The notes: generated from the sequence alone by a model not told the origin. Positions 1-11,005 are shown, counted from the stretch's first letter. The stretch: DNA of 64,000 bases from Sciurus carolinensis (GCF_902686445.1 NC_062222.1:131571035-131635034), one strand, 5' to 3'. Program-made: numbers and translations.

Positions 1-540
1 ACAGGAAGAATTGGATATTTCCCCTGAAACCTGGAAAGCTGTGGAGCAGGTCCTGGGCTCCAAAGAACAATCAGGGGACATGGGGCAGCACTCTTTAGGG
101 GGAGCAAAATAGACCAGTGCAGGGGCCCAGTCTGCTGTCAAAGGGACTCTAAGGCTTCAACTTTGTAGTCCAGCAATCTCACTCTGCCAACTATTTTAAT
201 TGGGAATGGCACAGAGCTATGCAGCAACTGCAAGAGGCAGCAAATGCTTGAAAGCACTTTGTAGGTCAGAAAGAGTGAAGGGCTGGCTGTAGCATGGGGG
301 TTTTTGGCACCCACTCATGGCACTCTGCAGCTGCAGAAAGCCACTTCGATGAAAAAAACAGCAGAGGCTCCTAATCTAAGGAAGGCTCGGAGGAGTAACC
401 TAACAATGTTTACAAGCATGACAATAACAGCAAAAACCCGACAACTCCATTCATTTGTCTAGAGATTTATACATGAGGAAGTGTCTCCAAATCATGTCCT
501 GCTCAAATTCACTGAAGCTGCCTGTAGCCTAGTGAACCTG
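1..540. other. Unassigned noncoding sequence at left edge
   Basis: No open frame with recognisable protein, no SINE and no LINE signature is visible. Base composition is balanced. If the human gene order holds, this would lie near the 3' side of NKX3-2, but no part of that gene is recognisable here. Confidence 0.4.
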
Positions 541-544
541 ATCT

Positions 545-640
545 CCATTCACAGAAGAGGAAACTGAGGCTCAAAGAGGCCATGTGACTTTTCCACCATC
601 ATAGGCCACTAAGAGGTGGGGTCAAGGTCATGCAAAGCCC
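545..640 (-). repeat. MIR SINE fragment
   Basis: The stretch reads gaggaaactgaggctcaaag and then a diverged form of the MIR motif 'aagtgacttgcccaaggtcac'. This is the reverse complement of the MIR core. It is old and truncated at both ends. Confidence 0.75.
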
Positions 641-644
641 TTTT

Positions 645-1280
645 AGGATTCAGCACATGCTTTAGGATTCGAGGTGGCCGAAAGATTGTTCTTTAGCACT
701 GGCATTCCCCAGGTTTAGCTCTAGTGGTTGGATCACAGAAGTGTGGATGCACTTTGAAAACCATTAAGCACTGTACAACTGGTAGGACCATATCATTGTT
801 GACATTATTATTAATTATTATTACTGTGAACTCTGGGCAATGCCAAATTGCTGAACTGAATTCCTACATCCTCCAGGGGGGCTCCAAGTGCACTGCGGTC
901 TGCTAAACTTAGGGTCTGTCAGTCTGGAGACACCTGGCCAGTATTTGGTCTCCTGATCTAAATGTTTTAAAAATGAAACTCAGGATTGCAAAAAAAAAAA
1001 AAAAATAAAAATAAAAAAAAAGGTTTTATTATAAGTGGTTACATCATCTAATAATAAATTGTTTTTTCCCCCCGGAGTGACACATAGGAATTGTTCAAAT
1101 AAATTGCGTTGTTAAAATCATTAAAGCATTTATAGGAGAAGACTGACTGATTCCCAGGACCCTGCAAACCGGGGTGGTCCTGTGTAGGGTACAAGTTCAA
1201 GTTGAATAACTTGTTTCAAATTTGTTGAATGCAAGAGACTACACTTCCTGGGAAGGAAATGTCAAAGTCTACATTAAGGG
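645..1280. other. Unassigned stretch with an A-rich tract
   Basis: No gene or clear repeat is seen apart from an A-rich run with a few T interruptions at about 990-1022. That run could be the tail of a decayed retroelement, but no body is recognisable in front of it. The short open frame at 724-906 resembles nothing known. Confidence 0.4.
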
Positions 1281-1289
1281 CAGTTGGCC

Positions 1290-1870
1290 AGCGTGAGAAC
1301 TGGGAAATAACCCTGCAGTCCCGCACCTGGCCCCTAGTCCTGCCGAAGACTCTTTGCTTTGAGGCCGACTGGGAGAGGCAGTAGCGGGGACTTCTGGCGC
1401 ACCCTGAGCAAAACCGAAATCCCTGGTCACCACGAATAGCATCTCTCCGTTCCTTTCAGAGGGAAAACAAGAGAGTTGCGGGGGCGTCACCTGAGGGCTT
1501 CACCTTCCCTGGAGCCTCTGGCGAGGTAAGCTAGCTGCTGAACGGAAACGTTTCCTCCAAGTTTGAGGGGGTGTGCACGGTGAGATCTTCGGATCCACAG
1601 CGTCCACGCTCCCTAGAGCAAGCACCCTTGTTCGTCCCTTCCCTGTCCCTGCCGGTAGCCCCGTTGTGGCGCGAAGCCCAGCGGTTTGTGCGCCCCCAAG
1701 GCCAAGAACGTGATGATCTCTGCACCAGACCGCAAGGTCTCCGGTGAGCGCCTGATTCCTCCCGTGCTTTCTGTAATAGCATCTTTAAACCCCCGGGGAG
1801 TGAAGATCTAGTGTTAGGTTCTGTGCGGGCGTGGGGGCTTCCTGTCCTGGCCCCCACCAGTGGAGTCTCA
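1290..1870. other. CpG-rich patch 1
   Basis: CpG dinucleotides are frequent compared with the AT-rich DNA further right, and GC content is high. No coding exon is recognisable in either strand. It may be an orphan CpG island or regulatory domain near a developmental gene. The density was judged by eye, not computed. Confidence 0.5.
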
Positions 1871-2379
1871 GCTCTCTCCCTAGGACTTGGGCGTGTGCCC
1901 TGAGGTCAGGTGGAAGATGCTCGAGTTAAGAACTACGCGTGTGTGTCCTGCACGCACAGAGTGGGAGGCGGTGGATGGAGGTCAATGGCTCCTGAGGTAC
2001 CTACGGTAAGGCTGCCGGAGGGCCTGCACTCCACAGGCCAGGCAGTTCTGCCACTGAGTTGTTGAATCTTAAGCAACTGATTTCTCCGGGCGTCTATTTA
2101 AAAAAAATAATAAGTTGATAGTCCCCTGAGTAACTGGAACCCACGCTCAGCTCTGGCGGAGAGTGAAGGTAAAGGACAAATGCTTTCTACTTTAAACGCG
2201 GAATCCTTGCCTTCCAGAGCAGTGTTAGCTTTCCGGGGAGCGGGTATTGTCTTCAGGGTTTGGGGAGCTCTGAGTTGCTGTCCTGCAGGCCTCCGCTGGA
2301 AGGTCACTAGCTGGACCGCCTCTGCCTGCCTTTCAGGGCCTGAGTGGTCAGCTGTATTGGAAAAGTCCAGATTTTCCTT

Positions 2380-2930
2380 CTCGCTACCCACCACGCTGGG
2401 GCGGGAGGAGATCTGGGGCTCTTCCGCCTCTGAACCGCGTTGGCCTATGGAGCGTACCCTCTCCTCGGATGGCAAATGCGTTAAGGGGGAAAACGTCTCC
2501 AGTGCTTTCGCGTTCTGGGTCCACCAGAAAGCGAGGGTGGGCGGCTCCCTGTAAAACGACAGCCAGTAAAGCTGCTCATTTTAATACGCTTATTAACATT
2601 TTTGAATGGCTTCCCTTGTGCGCGCCAAGGCCTCCCTGGGAGACTCCGCGAGCCGTGCGACTGGAATTTCTGCGCATCAACACCCACGAAGGTGTGCGCG
2701 CGGGTGCCTGGCTGTCAGTGCAGCGGGGCCGGGCCTACTGGGAACCGCTGGGCGGCGCTCACAGCGCCACCTCCGGACCTGCGCATCTGGCGTCCGTCCA
2801 GCTTTGCTAAGTGTGGACCGCAGGCTAGGAGTCCACGGGGGTTCAAAGGTTGCGGAGGAACTTGGGCAGCGCCAAAGTGTCATCGTTTCGAGGGATCTGT
2901 GGGCCCACTCTACTTTTTGCTTGTGTTTTT
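2380..2930. other. CpG-rich patch 2 (probable CpG island)
   Basis: This is one of the densest CpG clusters in the left third: repeated gcgcgc, ccgcg and gcggcgc blocks around 2460-2800. Several overlapping open frames run through it on both strands, which is expected in stop-poor GC-rich DNA, and none resembles a known protein. It could be the promoter of an unrecognised noncoding transcript or a Polycomb-type orphan island. Confidence 0.6.
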
Positions 2931-3063
2931 TGGAAAAGCTTCAGTAGAATGGACCCGCTTGAGGAAACAAAAACCGAGTAGTAAAATCTCTGCTCCAGCA
3001 TGTGTGCCACGCATTCCTAACGGTGTCAGGAGGTAGCCAGGCATAGTCCGAGTGCATCACCAG

Positions 3064-3114
3064 GGTGACTGACCTGCCACCTAGGTGACTGACCTGTGGA
3101 TGGGGGGGGGGGGG
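3064..3114. repeat. Direct repeat ggtgactgacctg x2 followed by G13
   Basis: The 13-mer ggtgactgacctg occurs at 3064-3076 and again at 3084-3096, a 20-bp period. Each copy holds a TGACCT nuclear-receptor half-site. A run of 13 G follows at 3102-3114. Confidence 0.85.
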
Positions 3115-3684
3115 CGCTGGGACGCTGCCCCTTCTTCCTGTCCCCCATCCGGGGAGTTGAGGGGTCCTTGATCCCTGGCCTGTGGGAAAGGAAGATGAGG
3201 ACACAGCTTAGGAAGCTAGTGAGAAAATGAGAACTTGCCGGGTCATGGGGCTGAAGAGAAGGCTGCCTGGTTAAATTCAAGTTCTTCCCGGTTTTCGGGC
3301 CTCAGACCTTCCCTGGGTCACCCCATACTCCCAAGTTTGAATTTAAAGTTCCTCCCGAGTAGGTCCACATCCCGACCCTTATCACCTGCGTGCAGTGATG
3401 AAGTGATTTGTGAGTTGCTGTGCGGCAGACCTCCGGGAAGACCAGGCATTTTGGGTTGGCTGTAGCATCTACCGTTGGGCCTGAGGCTCCTTGGTTTCTA
3501 ACACGTTCCAGAAGGCTCATGAATGAGAACAAGTACCCTCCAGATTTTCCCTTGTCTGTCCTTGCAAAAACTAAAGCAAATAAACAAAAAACTCTTCCCA
3601 CCTCAGCCTCCCAGTGCCTGGGAAACTGGCAAAGGGGGCTTCAGGGCCAGCAGGGTTATTCCATGCCCCACCAAACCCTTCGTG

Positions 3685-3713
3685 TTTTTTTTTTTTTTTT
3701 TTTTTTTTTTTTT
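3685..3713. repeat. T29 homopolymer
   Basis: An uninterrupted run of T of about 29 bases. No SINE or LINE body is recognisable next to it, so its origin (minus-strand retroelement tail or slippage) is undetermined. Confidence 0.9.
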
Positions 3714-4006
3714 CTGCCAGCTGGGCATGGGTTCTAGGGGAAAAATCTAGTGTGAGAGCTGGACTTGCCTTAGGATCAAGTTCTTCAGCCTCTCAATTAG
3801 GACTCTTCTGGTGCCTGACCATCAGGCTTCATTCCAGCAAACTGGACAGAACATTCCATCATCTGTATCATACTTGACCATATTAAGATGCACATTAACT
3901 TCTGCAAACTAGCTAAGGGCTGGAAAATCTAGGGTCCTGAAAAAACCCAAAACGAACAAAACCAAAACGAAAACAAACCTCTTAATTTCCCTGTCATAGG
4001 GGAAAA

Positions 4007-4028
4007 CAGTCCAATTGAAATTGGACTG
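4007..4028. repeat. Perfect 10-bp inverted repeat
   Basis: The left arm cagtccaatt (4007-4016) and the right arm aattggactg (4019-4028) are exact reverse complements around a 2-base spacer (ga). Each arm contains a CCAAT pentamer. The surrounding sequence is unassigned. Confidence 0.9.
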
Positions 4029-4236
4029 ATGCTCTGGTGTGGAGTAAGCCAGTTAGCCAACAGAGTTCAGAAACCTGAGCAGGGGAGGATAGAGACACCT
4101 TTAGAGAGGTAGCAGTGATCAATCAATCAGATTGACTGGGAACATAGACCTCAGAGGGTCCTGGTAGAGCACTGTCCAGACGCCTTTGTTGGAGTGAGCA
4201 TGGCTCATATCCAGTGCTGGGCCGGGGTCATGACCT

Positions 4237-4453
4237 AAAGACTTACTGGGAGCTGAGTGTAGTGACACATGCCTGTAATCCCAGTAACTTCGGAGGCTGA
4301 AGCAGGAGTATCTTGAATTCAAACCAGCCTCAGCATCTTAGCAAGACCCTGTCTCTAAGTAAAATATAAAAAGAACTGGGATGTGGTTCTGTGGTTAAGC
4401 ACCCCTGGGTTCAATCTCTGGACCCCCCCCCCCAAAAAAAAAGACTTGTTGGG
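4237..4453 (+). repeat. B1-ID dimeric SINE (MEN / B1-dID type)
   Basis: The left half is 7SL-derived B1 (tgcctgtaatcccagtaac, then ggaggctgaagcaggag). The right half is ID-like (gggttcaatctctgg), ending in C- and A-rich tail to about 4443. The body is flanked by an imperfect 14-bp target duplication, aaagacttactggg (4237-4250) and aaagacttgttggg (4440-4453). This dimer type is diagnostic of squirrels. Confidence 0.9.
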
Positions 4454-5104
4454 ATGGCTGATTTTCAGCAACTGCCCAGGCTTTCTGGATTCCTAATGCA
4501 GGGCCTGGCTCACACTAAGCACTCACATATTTTTTACATGGAAGATCTATACAGGAGAGCTTTTGACATTTCAAGAACTGACTCCTCTTCCTCTACACTT
4601 CCACAGACAGGTGGTTCTGGTTCCATTAGTGGTCACAGGAGCCAAGAAGCTGGTGACTTGGCTAGAAGCAATTCCTTGGAAAAACAATTCAGAAATTGAG
4701 GTCTGGTGTCTTCTTGGCCCTCAAGAGGGACAGCAGTGAGATCTTCATCCTGAAAATCTCCCTGGGCACAACAACTGGATTTGAAATCAGGCTTTCCTGG
4801 AGCCATAGGTAGCACTACTCTATTAAAACAAAATCACCCCAAAGATGTCATAGTGAATGAATCACGTGCTCCTTGAGAAGTTGGTGTTACTAAATGATTA
4901 CAGCCTAACTGGTGAGTTTGCAAAGCCAAAGGAGAGTATGTGCTATTTTAAAGAATTTATCAAGATGGTAAAGAGTGGACAGGGAGCATTGAGTGATTGC
5001 AGCAAGAACCAAAAATATCCCAGTGAGAATAGTCAACCTCCCTTAGAAATTTTTTTCAAAGCAATAAGTTCCTCACATCCTTTGAATTTGCAGTTGTGGT
5101 TTAA

Positions 5105-5176
5105 AAACAACCTAGCACTCATGAGGCCCTGGGTTCTATGTCCAGCACCAAAAAATCAAACAAACAAAAAAAAAAG
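5105..5176 (+). repeat. Partial ID SINE
   Basis: The right part of an ID element is recognisable from gaggccctgggttctatg through ccagcacc, followed by an A-rich tail with CAAA units. The A-box half is poorly preserved. Confidence 0.65.
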
Positions 5177-5262
5177 TAAGATAGGAATATGTCATCAAGA
5201 GCAACTGCTCAACCTCTGTGCCACAAAATAAATAATACATAAATATGAAAGATAAATTCAAT

Positions 5263-5329
5263 AGGGGACTGAAGGGTAGCTTAATGGTAGAGTGTTTACA
5301 AGAGGCCCTGGGCTCCTGTAGCCAGCAGT

Positions 5330-5366
<37 letters not shown>

Positions 5367-5430
5367 AATATCCATATATATACATATGTTATACATATGT
5401 AATATGTATACATACACATATCATATATAC
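5263..5430 (+). repeat. Degenerate ID SINE with TG and TA microsatellite tail
   Basis: The body at 5263-5328 is a decayed ID (gtagcttaatggtagagtg, then gaggccctgggctcc). A (TG)n run follows at about 5329-5363, then an alternating TA/CA-rich stretch to about 5430. The open frames reading through the microsatellite are artefacts of the repeat. Confidence 0.7.
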
Positions 5431-5859
5431 ATGTCTGAAAGAAATACATTGAAGGGGAACTTCACTTTCCAGTGCATTCTATCTGTTCAAAAGAATCTGC
5501 AGGAATCTTTTAAATTAATTACTTTCTAAGATGTCTTTATTTGTTGGATTTACAATAATAATCCACACAAGGCTGCCTTGGCTAGGCATTTCCTGGCCAT
5601 GCTGGTCCTCCTGCTAGCAGAAACTGAGTCCGCCTGCAAGGTTCAGTCCGGTGGAGCACCCACCCCCCAGCACTGCTGGGGAACAGCCTCAGAGCCTAAG
5701 GAGACTGGTTGCAGCCTTCAGCAGCTGCTGGGCCTAGGGGAATCTAAACTGTTAGCTCCTAGGGAAGCATACAACTAGAGATGTTTTAAATGGAGAAAAA
5801 CCTTTGTTGTGGAATTGCTCTCTTCTCTCCCCTTCATCCTTTCCAAACTCATCCGTTTA

Positions 5860-5975
5860 TTTGTTAAGATATTCATCAATATCTCTTGTACACCTACTCT
5901 CTGCCAGGGTTAAACAGGAGAAAAGTCCTGCTGTGGTGGCATTTACTGTCTAGCAGGAGACTAGGATGTTGATGT
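5860..5975 (+). repeat. L2-like LINE 3' fragment
   Basis: It contains diverged forms of the common mammalian motif 'attcatcaaatatttattgagcacctactctgtgccagg' and of 'agtcctgctctcatggagctt' further on. It is an ancient fragment of about 115 bp. Confidence 0.5.
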
Positions 5976-5999
5976 GAAAAGAAAAATAAAGCCTGTCTC

Positions 6000-6720
6000 G
6001 CATTAGTGCGGCTATAATTTTGAGGAAGGTCCCTGGAACGTCGACTAGTTGTAAGAGCGCTTTGGGGGCGCACTCGCTGAGGCCGCATCGCTACCTCCAT
6101 GTCTAACAAAGGATCTTTCTTCTCGGCTCCTTTTAAGTCCCTGCGTCCCTGCCTTTGGGTCCCTCTCTGAGCCTATTCTGCGTTTTGGAAAGACAGGAGG
6201 GTGGGGAGAGCAGGCCCGAGCTCCGAGCGTGGGCCGCTTTTCTCCCCGCCTCCTGCCCTTAATAGCTCCGTGTCTCCGCCCGGCCAGAAAGAGGACTAGA
6301 AGGGTGTGGAGGGGTGGCAGCCCCAGCACCCAGGTGCTCTTTAGAAGCGGCACCTGAATTCCAGACAACGAGCGCTCTGAGATGCTGGAACCGCCCGAGA
6401 AGTTTCCGGAAGGGACTGGGGGTAACTTCTCACTCTCAGCCAGAGGCAGTTCTCCAAACCTGTGTACAATCTCTGCACCCCGGGACCCAGCGCCTTATTA
6501 GCGCCCCCTCTTCTTGCCGCGCGGCAGAAGTGCTTTGCTTTCGGTGAATTACTCCCTTCATCTCTCCCAGCTCCCGATCCTGTTTTCCCGCTTTGAGGGT
6601 GGGCCCAATCGCTGCGGTATTTGTGACCCAGCGGGGTTCAAACCTAGATTATTTGGCTCCAAACAAGTGGGCGCTGGCCTCGCTTGCGTTCTCCTCTCCG
6701 CCGAGGGAGCTGCGGAGGTG
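6000..6720. other. CpG-rich patch 3 (probable CpG island)
   Basis: There are frequent CpGs, including a gtcgac site and gagcgc / ggggcgcactcgctgaggc, and high GC throughout. No recognisable exon is present. Overlapping open frames on both strands look like GC-driven background. It is a candidate orphan island of the NKX3-2 side of the interval. Confidence 0.55.
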
Positions 6721-6794
6721 AGATCCCAGTTACGGAAGAGAAAAATGAGGCCTACAGGGAGGGACTACGTGAGCACCAACGCTGTCAGGCCGAG

Positions 6795-6850
6795 CCGGTT
6801 ACATTCATTAGCTCATTTTCATTCTCACAACCTGAGAGGTGAGATTAGCA
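6795..6850 (-). repeat. Possible MIR fragment
   Basis: The phrase tcattagctcattttcattc followed by tcacaacctgagaggtgaga resembles the reverse MIR segment 'atttaatcctcacaacaaccctgtgaggtag'. The match is short and the call is tentative. Confidence 0.35.
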
Positions 6851-7664
6851 GGCCGCTAGGAAGGAGGAAAGATAGGAAAGGCTGACTGGCCAAAATGTGC
6901 AGGTGGAAGTGGCCACGTGTTTTTAAGACTTTGAAGGCAGGGCCAGCTTGGTCAGGTTCAGCTTCTGGTCTCCTAACTTCTGAGTCAGATTTGTCCCTTG
7001 GGACAAAGGAGATATAAGGAGATAGATGATGAAGGCAGAGTCTTTGGAGTCTTTGGAGGTTGATGCTTGGTGCAGAACGAACTCTCGAAAGGTTATTGGG
7101 CACCCGAGATTGGAATGAAGTAGCCTTTCTAGATTCCCTCCTGGTGTCTTTTGGGGAAGACTCTTCCCCAAACTCTCTTGCTGGGGAGGCATCAAGGGAA
7201 AGATTAATTACCTTGAGTCTCCAAAGGGGACAGAGGCAGCAGCCTGGAAAGGCAGGCTTCTTAATCCTGCTCCATTTACTCTGAACCGCTCCTTGGGGAC
7301 AGTGTAGATACTAGTGGACTCCTAGCGGACTGGCAGCTGGGAGCAGGCTGAGAGAGGCAGAGTGGAGGACCCAGTGCCCCTTTCCCTGCCAGGTTGGTAG
7401 GGAGGAGTGTATACACAGCCCCTGGGTCACATCTGTGGCTCTGAGTTCATCTCTTCTATTTTGCTGACATTCTGGTCCTGTTACTCAGAGCCTAATGGGA
7501 AGTTTCTGGAGACCGGTCACTCACCACCAGCCCCAAACATTCACACACACACTGCTCCTCCTTCACCATCATGGTCTCACCAGGGTCCCCAGCTTAGAGA
7601 CAGGAGCTCTAGGAAGGGAAGGGAGTCCGACAGAGTCTCATACCTCTGTGTTCGAGGCACACCT

Positions 7665-7800
7665 GATTTCATTTAATCCTCATGAAAACCCCAATGAAGT
7701 GGGTGGGATTATCCTTCTTTTACAGACCAGTGAGCAAAGTTCAGGAAGGTCAAGTGACTTGGACAGGGTCACACAACTTGGAAGTCATGACAGGGAACTG
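7665..7800 (-). repeat. MIR SINE
   Basis: The order of motifs is that of a reverse MIR: tttcatttaatcctcatgaa, a tract similar to 'ccattttacagatgaggaaac', then caagtgacttggacagggtc and acacaacttggaagtcatg. It is well preserved for its age. Confidence 0.85.
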
Positions 7801-7924
7801 GCCAGGGGGCCTGTGGGACTTCAAAGTCTCTAGCTACTGGCTGCACTGCCTTGCCCCCCACTCCCACTCCCAGGGTGGGGACTTGGCGTTGGGAGAGGAT
7901 GGGAGACTCCCAGGGGGGTCGGGC

Positions 7925-8250
7925 AGGGGTATTAATTCTCTGGGCAGTTTCCTATTAAGAAAACACCCGACTCGAGCTGGTCTCCTCCCCAGGGCCACTG
8001 CTGGGCCTCCTGAAGGCGAGGCCTGTATATTTGTAGTTTGATTCCGCCCGTCAAGGCTAATTTCTCCCTACAACTTAATGGACTCGGCTTGACGTGCATA
8101 ATGATTCCTAATCACGAACATTATTTTTGCTAGCACGGAGACATGTTCCAGTTGTTGTGACAGATCGCGTTTCAGCCATAATGACGGAAAATTACCATTT
8201 CTAATTCTCCGGTTTTTGACACCTAAATCCACAGACCATATGTGGCGGCG
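7925..8250. promoter_or_regulatory. Candidate conserved noncoding enhancer rich in homeodomain sites
   Basis: About 325 bp carry at least nine TAAT/ATTA cores (for example near 7931, 7953, 8058, 8075, 8100, 8108, 8120, 8178, 8191 and 8202). There is also a POU-like tgcataatga, a CRE-like ttgacgtg, a MEIS/TGIF-like tgacag at 8160, and a CCACA...TGTGG inverted pair at 8229-8245. The segment is free of SINE signatures and has no open coding frame. The AT-rich core is set between GC-rich flanks. Dense homeodomain, POU and MEIS sites are typical of developmental enhancers; that it is conserved or active is inference from composition alone. Confidence 0.5.
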
Positions 8251-8489
8251 GGAACTCTGGGCCGGGCGGTCCCCCCTCTGCCCTCAGTGTAGCTGTCCTG
8301 AAGCCCAGATCTTCCACCCGCCAGCCCCGCCCAGAGGGGCGGAGCCGGAGGGGCCCTCTGGGGGGCTGACTTTGGGGCTACTCAACCTTCTGGCCCCTCC
8401 TGGCAACCTAAAGACCCCCTATCACCAACAGCAAGAAGCAGAGCTTGGAAGGGGCCTTCGAGACCGGTGCATCTTTAGGGACCCATTTC

Positions 8490-8580
8490 AGTGAGGACCC
8501 GGGAGCAGAGGCGAATGCAACTTGCTCAAGATCTCATGATTAGGAAGTAATAGGCAGTAAATTTGACGCAGAATTATCCC
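8490..8580 (-). repeat. MIR fragment
   Basis: The stretch aacttgctcaagatctcatg, then attaggaagtaataggcag, matches the reverse MIR phrase 'aacttgcccaaggtcacacagctagtaagtggcag'. Confidence 0.6.
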
Positions 8581-8704
8581 TGGAGTTTCCAGGGATGAGA
8601 CAGTTGTGTCCTTCAGCCCTGGAAAAAGAGACCTAGTTTGTTCTTTTATTTTCAAGTTGCAAAACCGTCAGGGAGGTGAAGATTTTTTGGAAGCATTGAT
8701 AACT

Positions 8705-8800
8705 GAACAGTTTAAGGAGGAAACTGAGAGAGAGGTCAGGTAATTTGCCCAAGACCACAGCACTGATAGGAGAAAAGAGGCCCAGAACTCGGCTCTTAAA
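8705..8800 (-). repeat. MIR fragment
   Basis: The phrases aggaggaaactgagagagag and gtaatttgcccaagaccaca, followed by gcactgataggagaaaagag, follow the reverse MIR order. It lies about 125 bp from the preceding fragment but repeats the same part of the MIR, so it is a separate insertion. Confidence 0.7.
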
Positions 8801-9299
8801 GAGCTCTCTGGATGATGTCGCAGTATCCACATCAGTCAGGTGTGCTTATTACCACTTGAGGCGTGAGAAAGCATGCCACTGGGTGGGAGCCAGAATCAAG
8901 ACACCAGGTCCACCTCCCCTGAGTGTCTTGGCCACTTTAGGGTGGGGGGATGGGGACCCAGTGAAGTTTATTGTCTGCCAACTTTATTCAGTTAGTCCAA
9001 GGAGTCCCTTCCTCTGTGCCCCTCTCCAGTACCCTACTTCAGGGTGGAGTCTGGATGAGGGGATGGGGGTTAGGGATAGAGAAATACAGACACCCACCAG
9101 GGATTCATGGCCGGGACTTATTCTACTATTCTCTGAGGTACTCAGTTCTTAGCGAGTACAGAGATCCCCCGGGACGGGGCACGGAGTGTTGCTCAAAATT
9201 TACTAACCCTGCCGTATGAAGATGTCGCAGAACCTCATATTCTACCTCTGTCAAATAGGTATAAAGTGCCCGCTTCCGAAAATAGCCAAGAGATCAACA

Positions 9300-9870
9300 G
9301 GCCTCTTGTCAAGGCACCCAGAAGGTGCCAGACTTCGCAAGGACTCACCCCCTCACCCAAGGGAAGCTGGCTCGGCACCTGCGGTGGTTGAAGCAGGAAC
9401 GCGGCAGGTGCTAAGGGATGCGCGCCCCAGTCCGGCAACGAAGCAGGACCAGCACCGACAGTTTCCTTAGGCTGCAACCGTGAACTTTCGGAGGTCGTGT
9501 CTGTGCTGAGCTCAGAGCCGGCCACGGGCGTCTTGATTCTGGCTGTCCACGAGCTCACACCTAAACAGTGCCCAGGGAGTCGATGGCCCCAGAGCGGGGT
9601 TGGAGGGTTATGTCCCGAGCCACCTGCCGGCTCTTCGCTTTGTCTAGCTTGCGCTTGCAAAAAAACTCGGGTCTAATCGTGCTTCTCCTTGAGCGGAAGC
9701 AGCTTTGATCCAAAAAGGTCAAGGAGACCAGGTGTCCCCTACAGAACTGGGTTGGAGGAGAGAAGTCACACAAGGCGTGAGTCTCTTTCACCAGGCGCAG
9801 CTGTGCTCATCTCCCCGTCCTCGCCCCTCTCCTCGCTGCTTATGCGTCTGCTCCTGGCGGGCGTGCTCCT
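9300..9870. other. CpG-rich patch 4
   Basis: Moderately dense CpGs (gcgcgcc, gtccggcaacg, gagccggccacggg) with no recognisable exon. GC falls on both sides. It is probably part of the same cluster of unmethylated regulatory patches in the left 15 kb. Confidence 0.4.
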
Positions 9871-10430
9871 AACTTCTGCTTCGTCATCCCCACTTCTTCC
9901 TCTCTGCTGGGGACCACAAAGGGTCGCTGTCACAGCCTTAATCGCTGTTTCTGACCTGAAGCTCAGACCCTATAGGGAAGTCCAGCGAGGAGTTGGGGAG
10001 AGGGAGGGGCTGAGACATGCCAGTAAAGGTAAATGCGAAGCTTTTGACCTCCCTGCAATGCCTACCTCAACCCACCCCCAAAGTGGGGCTTCGTTGATTA
10101 ACAAGAAAGGTCTTGGAATACATTTTTAGATACAAAAGAGCTAGAGTTTCCCACAGAGGGAGGCCAAAGACATCTACTGGGAAAGAGTGGGAGCCTGTTT
10201 GGTTCATTCCCTTGGCACCTCTGAAGCAGAAGTGGGTCAGTTCAGTCCAGAAGATTCTGAATGTCAGCTCCTTAAGAAAGAGTAACGGTTCCCACCACCT
10301 TCCTGGAGGGAAGGTGCTAATGGAAGGATGCTTGTGAAAGTGCTTTGCAGCTGACACAGAGTTTGAAAACAAACAAACAAAAACTTACTTACATTACTGC
10401 ACCTCTGACCTGTTTTTAAAAAAAAAAAAT
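9870..10430. other. Unassigned noncoding stretch
   Basis: No exon, SINE or LINE is recognised, apart from CAAA repeats near 10370 and an A-rich tract near 10416-10429 just before the following ID element. Confidence 0.35.
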
Positions 10431-10433
10431 GTG

Positions 10434-10510
10434 CTCAGCGACTGGGGATGTAGCTCAGTGCTTGCCTAATAAGCACAGAGCCCTGGGTTCTATCCCCAGT
10501 ACCTTTTTCA
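10434..10510 (+). repeat. ID SINE
   Basis: It contains ctggggatgtagctcagtgc (A-box region) and gagccctgggttctatcccc (B-box region), then cagtacc and a short T/C-rich end. The A-tail has been lost. Confidence 0.85.
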
Positions 10511-10774
10511 CCCATCCCCAAACACCAACAAAATCAGTGCCCAGGAGCCATGGAGAGCTTAAGCTTATCCTTTAGGTTCCAGGCACAAGTCACAAGTTAC
10601 AAACCTCCAAGACCTGCTTTCCTTTCTCATTTTACTAGTTTGGAGAGTGAGGTCAAGTCTAGGAGTAAGTGGCTTTAGGCTGCTTGAAGCTTAGCTCAGC
10701 AGGAAAACTTTTTGCAAATGAATCCCAATTAAAAGATGGTAGGTATTGGTACAGAGGTCTCTGAGCAAACGGGA

Positions 10775-11005
10775 CCTCTGAATCCATTTTCAGCCAGACC
10801 ACCTGGGAGTCAACCCCACTTTGCCTTTTACTTGTTATGTGATATTGGGCCTTAGTCTGATCATCTGTAATTTGGGGATAGAACCTTCCAAGGAGTTTGT
10901 TGAGCATTATATTAGTTAAAACTTTCAAATTGTTTAGAATAATGCTTGGCATATAAGTATCTATTACTGATGCCTGGCATATAATAAGCATCAATACATG
11001 TTTGC
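10775..11005 (+). repeat. MIR SINE, near full length
   Basis: In order it shows 'acctgggagtcaaccccactttgcc', a variant of 'acttactagctgtgtgaccttgggc', gtctgatcatctgtaatttg, and the tail aataatgcttggcatataag. The tail phrase 'gcctggcatataataagca' occurs twice, at about 10940 and 10973, a small internal duplication. Confidence 0.85.

Noticed and set aside
2602..3036. Overlapping open frames around 2.6-3.0 kb
   Set aside because: Several frames on both strands are open at once, which points to GC-rich composition rather than coding.
5245..5529. Open frames through the TG repeat
   Set aside because: Cysteine-valine and histidine-threonine runs are microsatellite translation.
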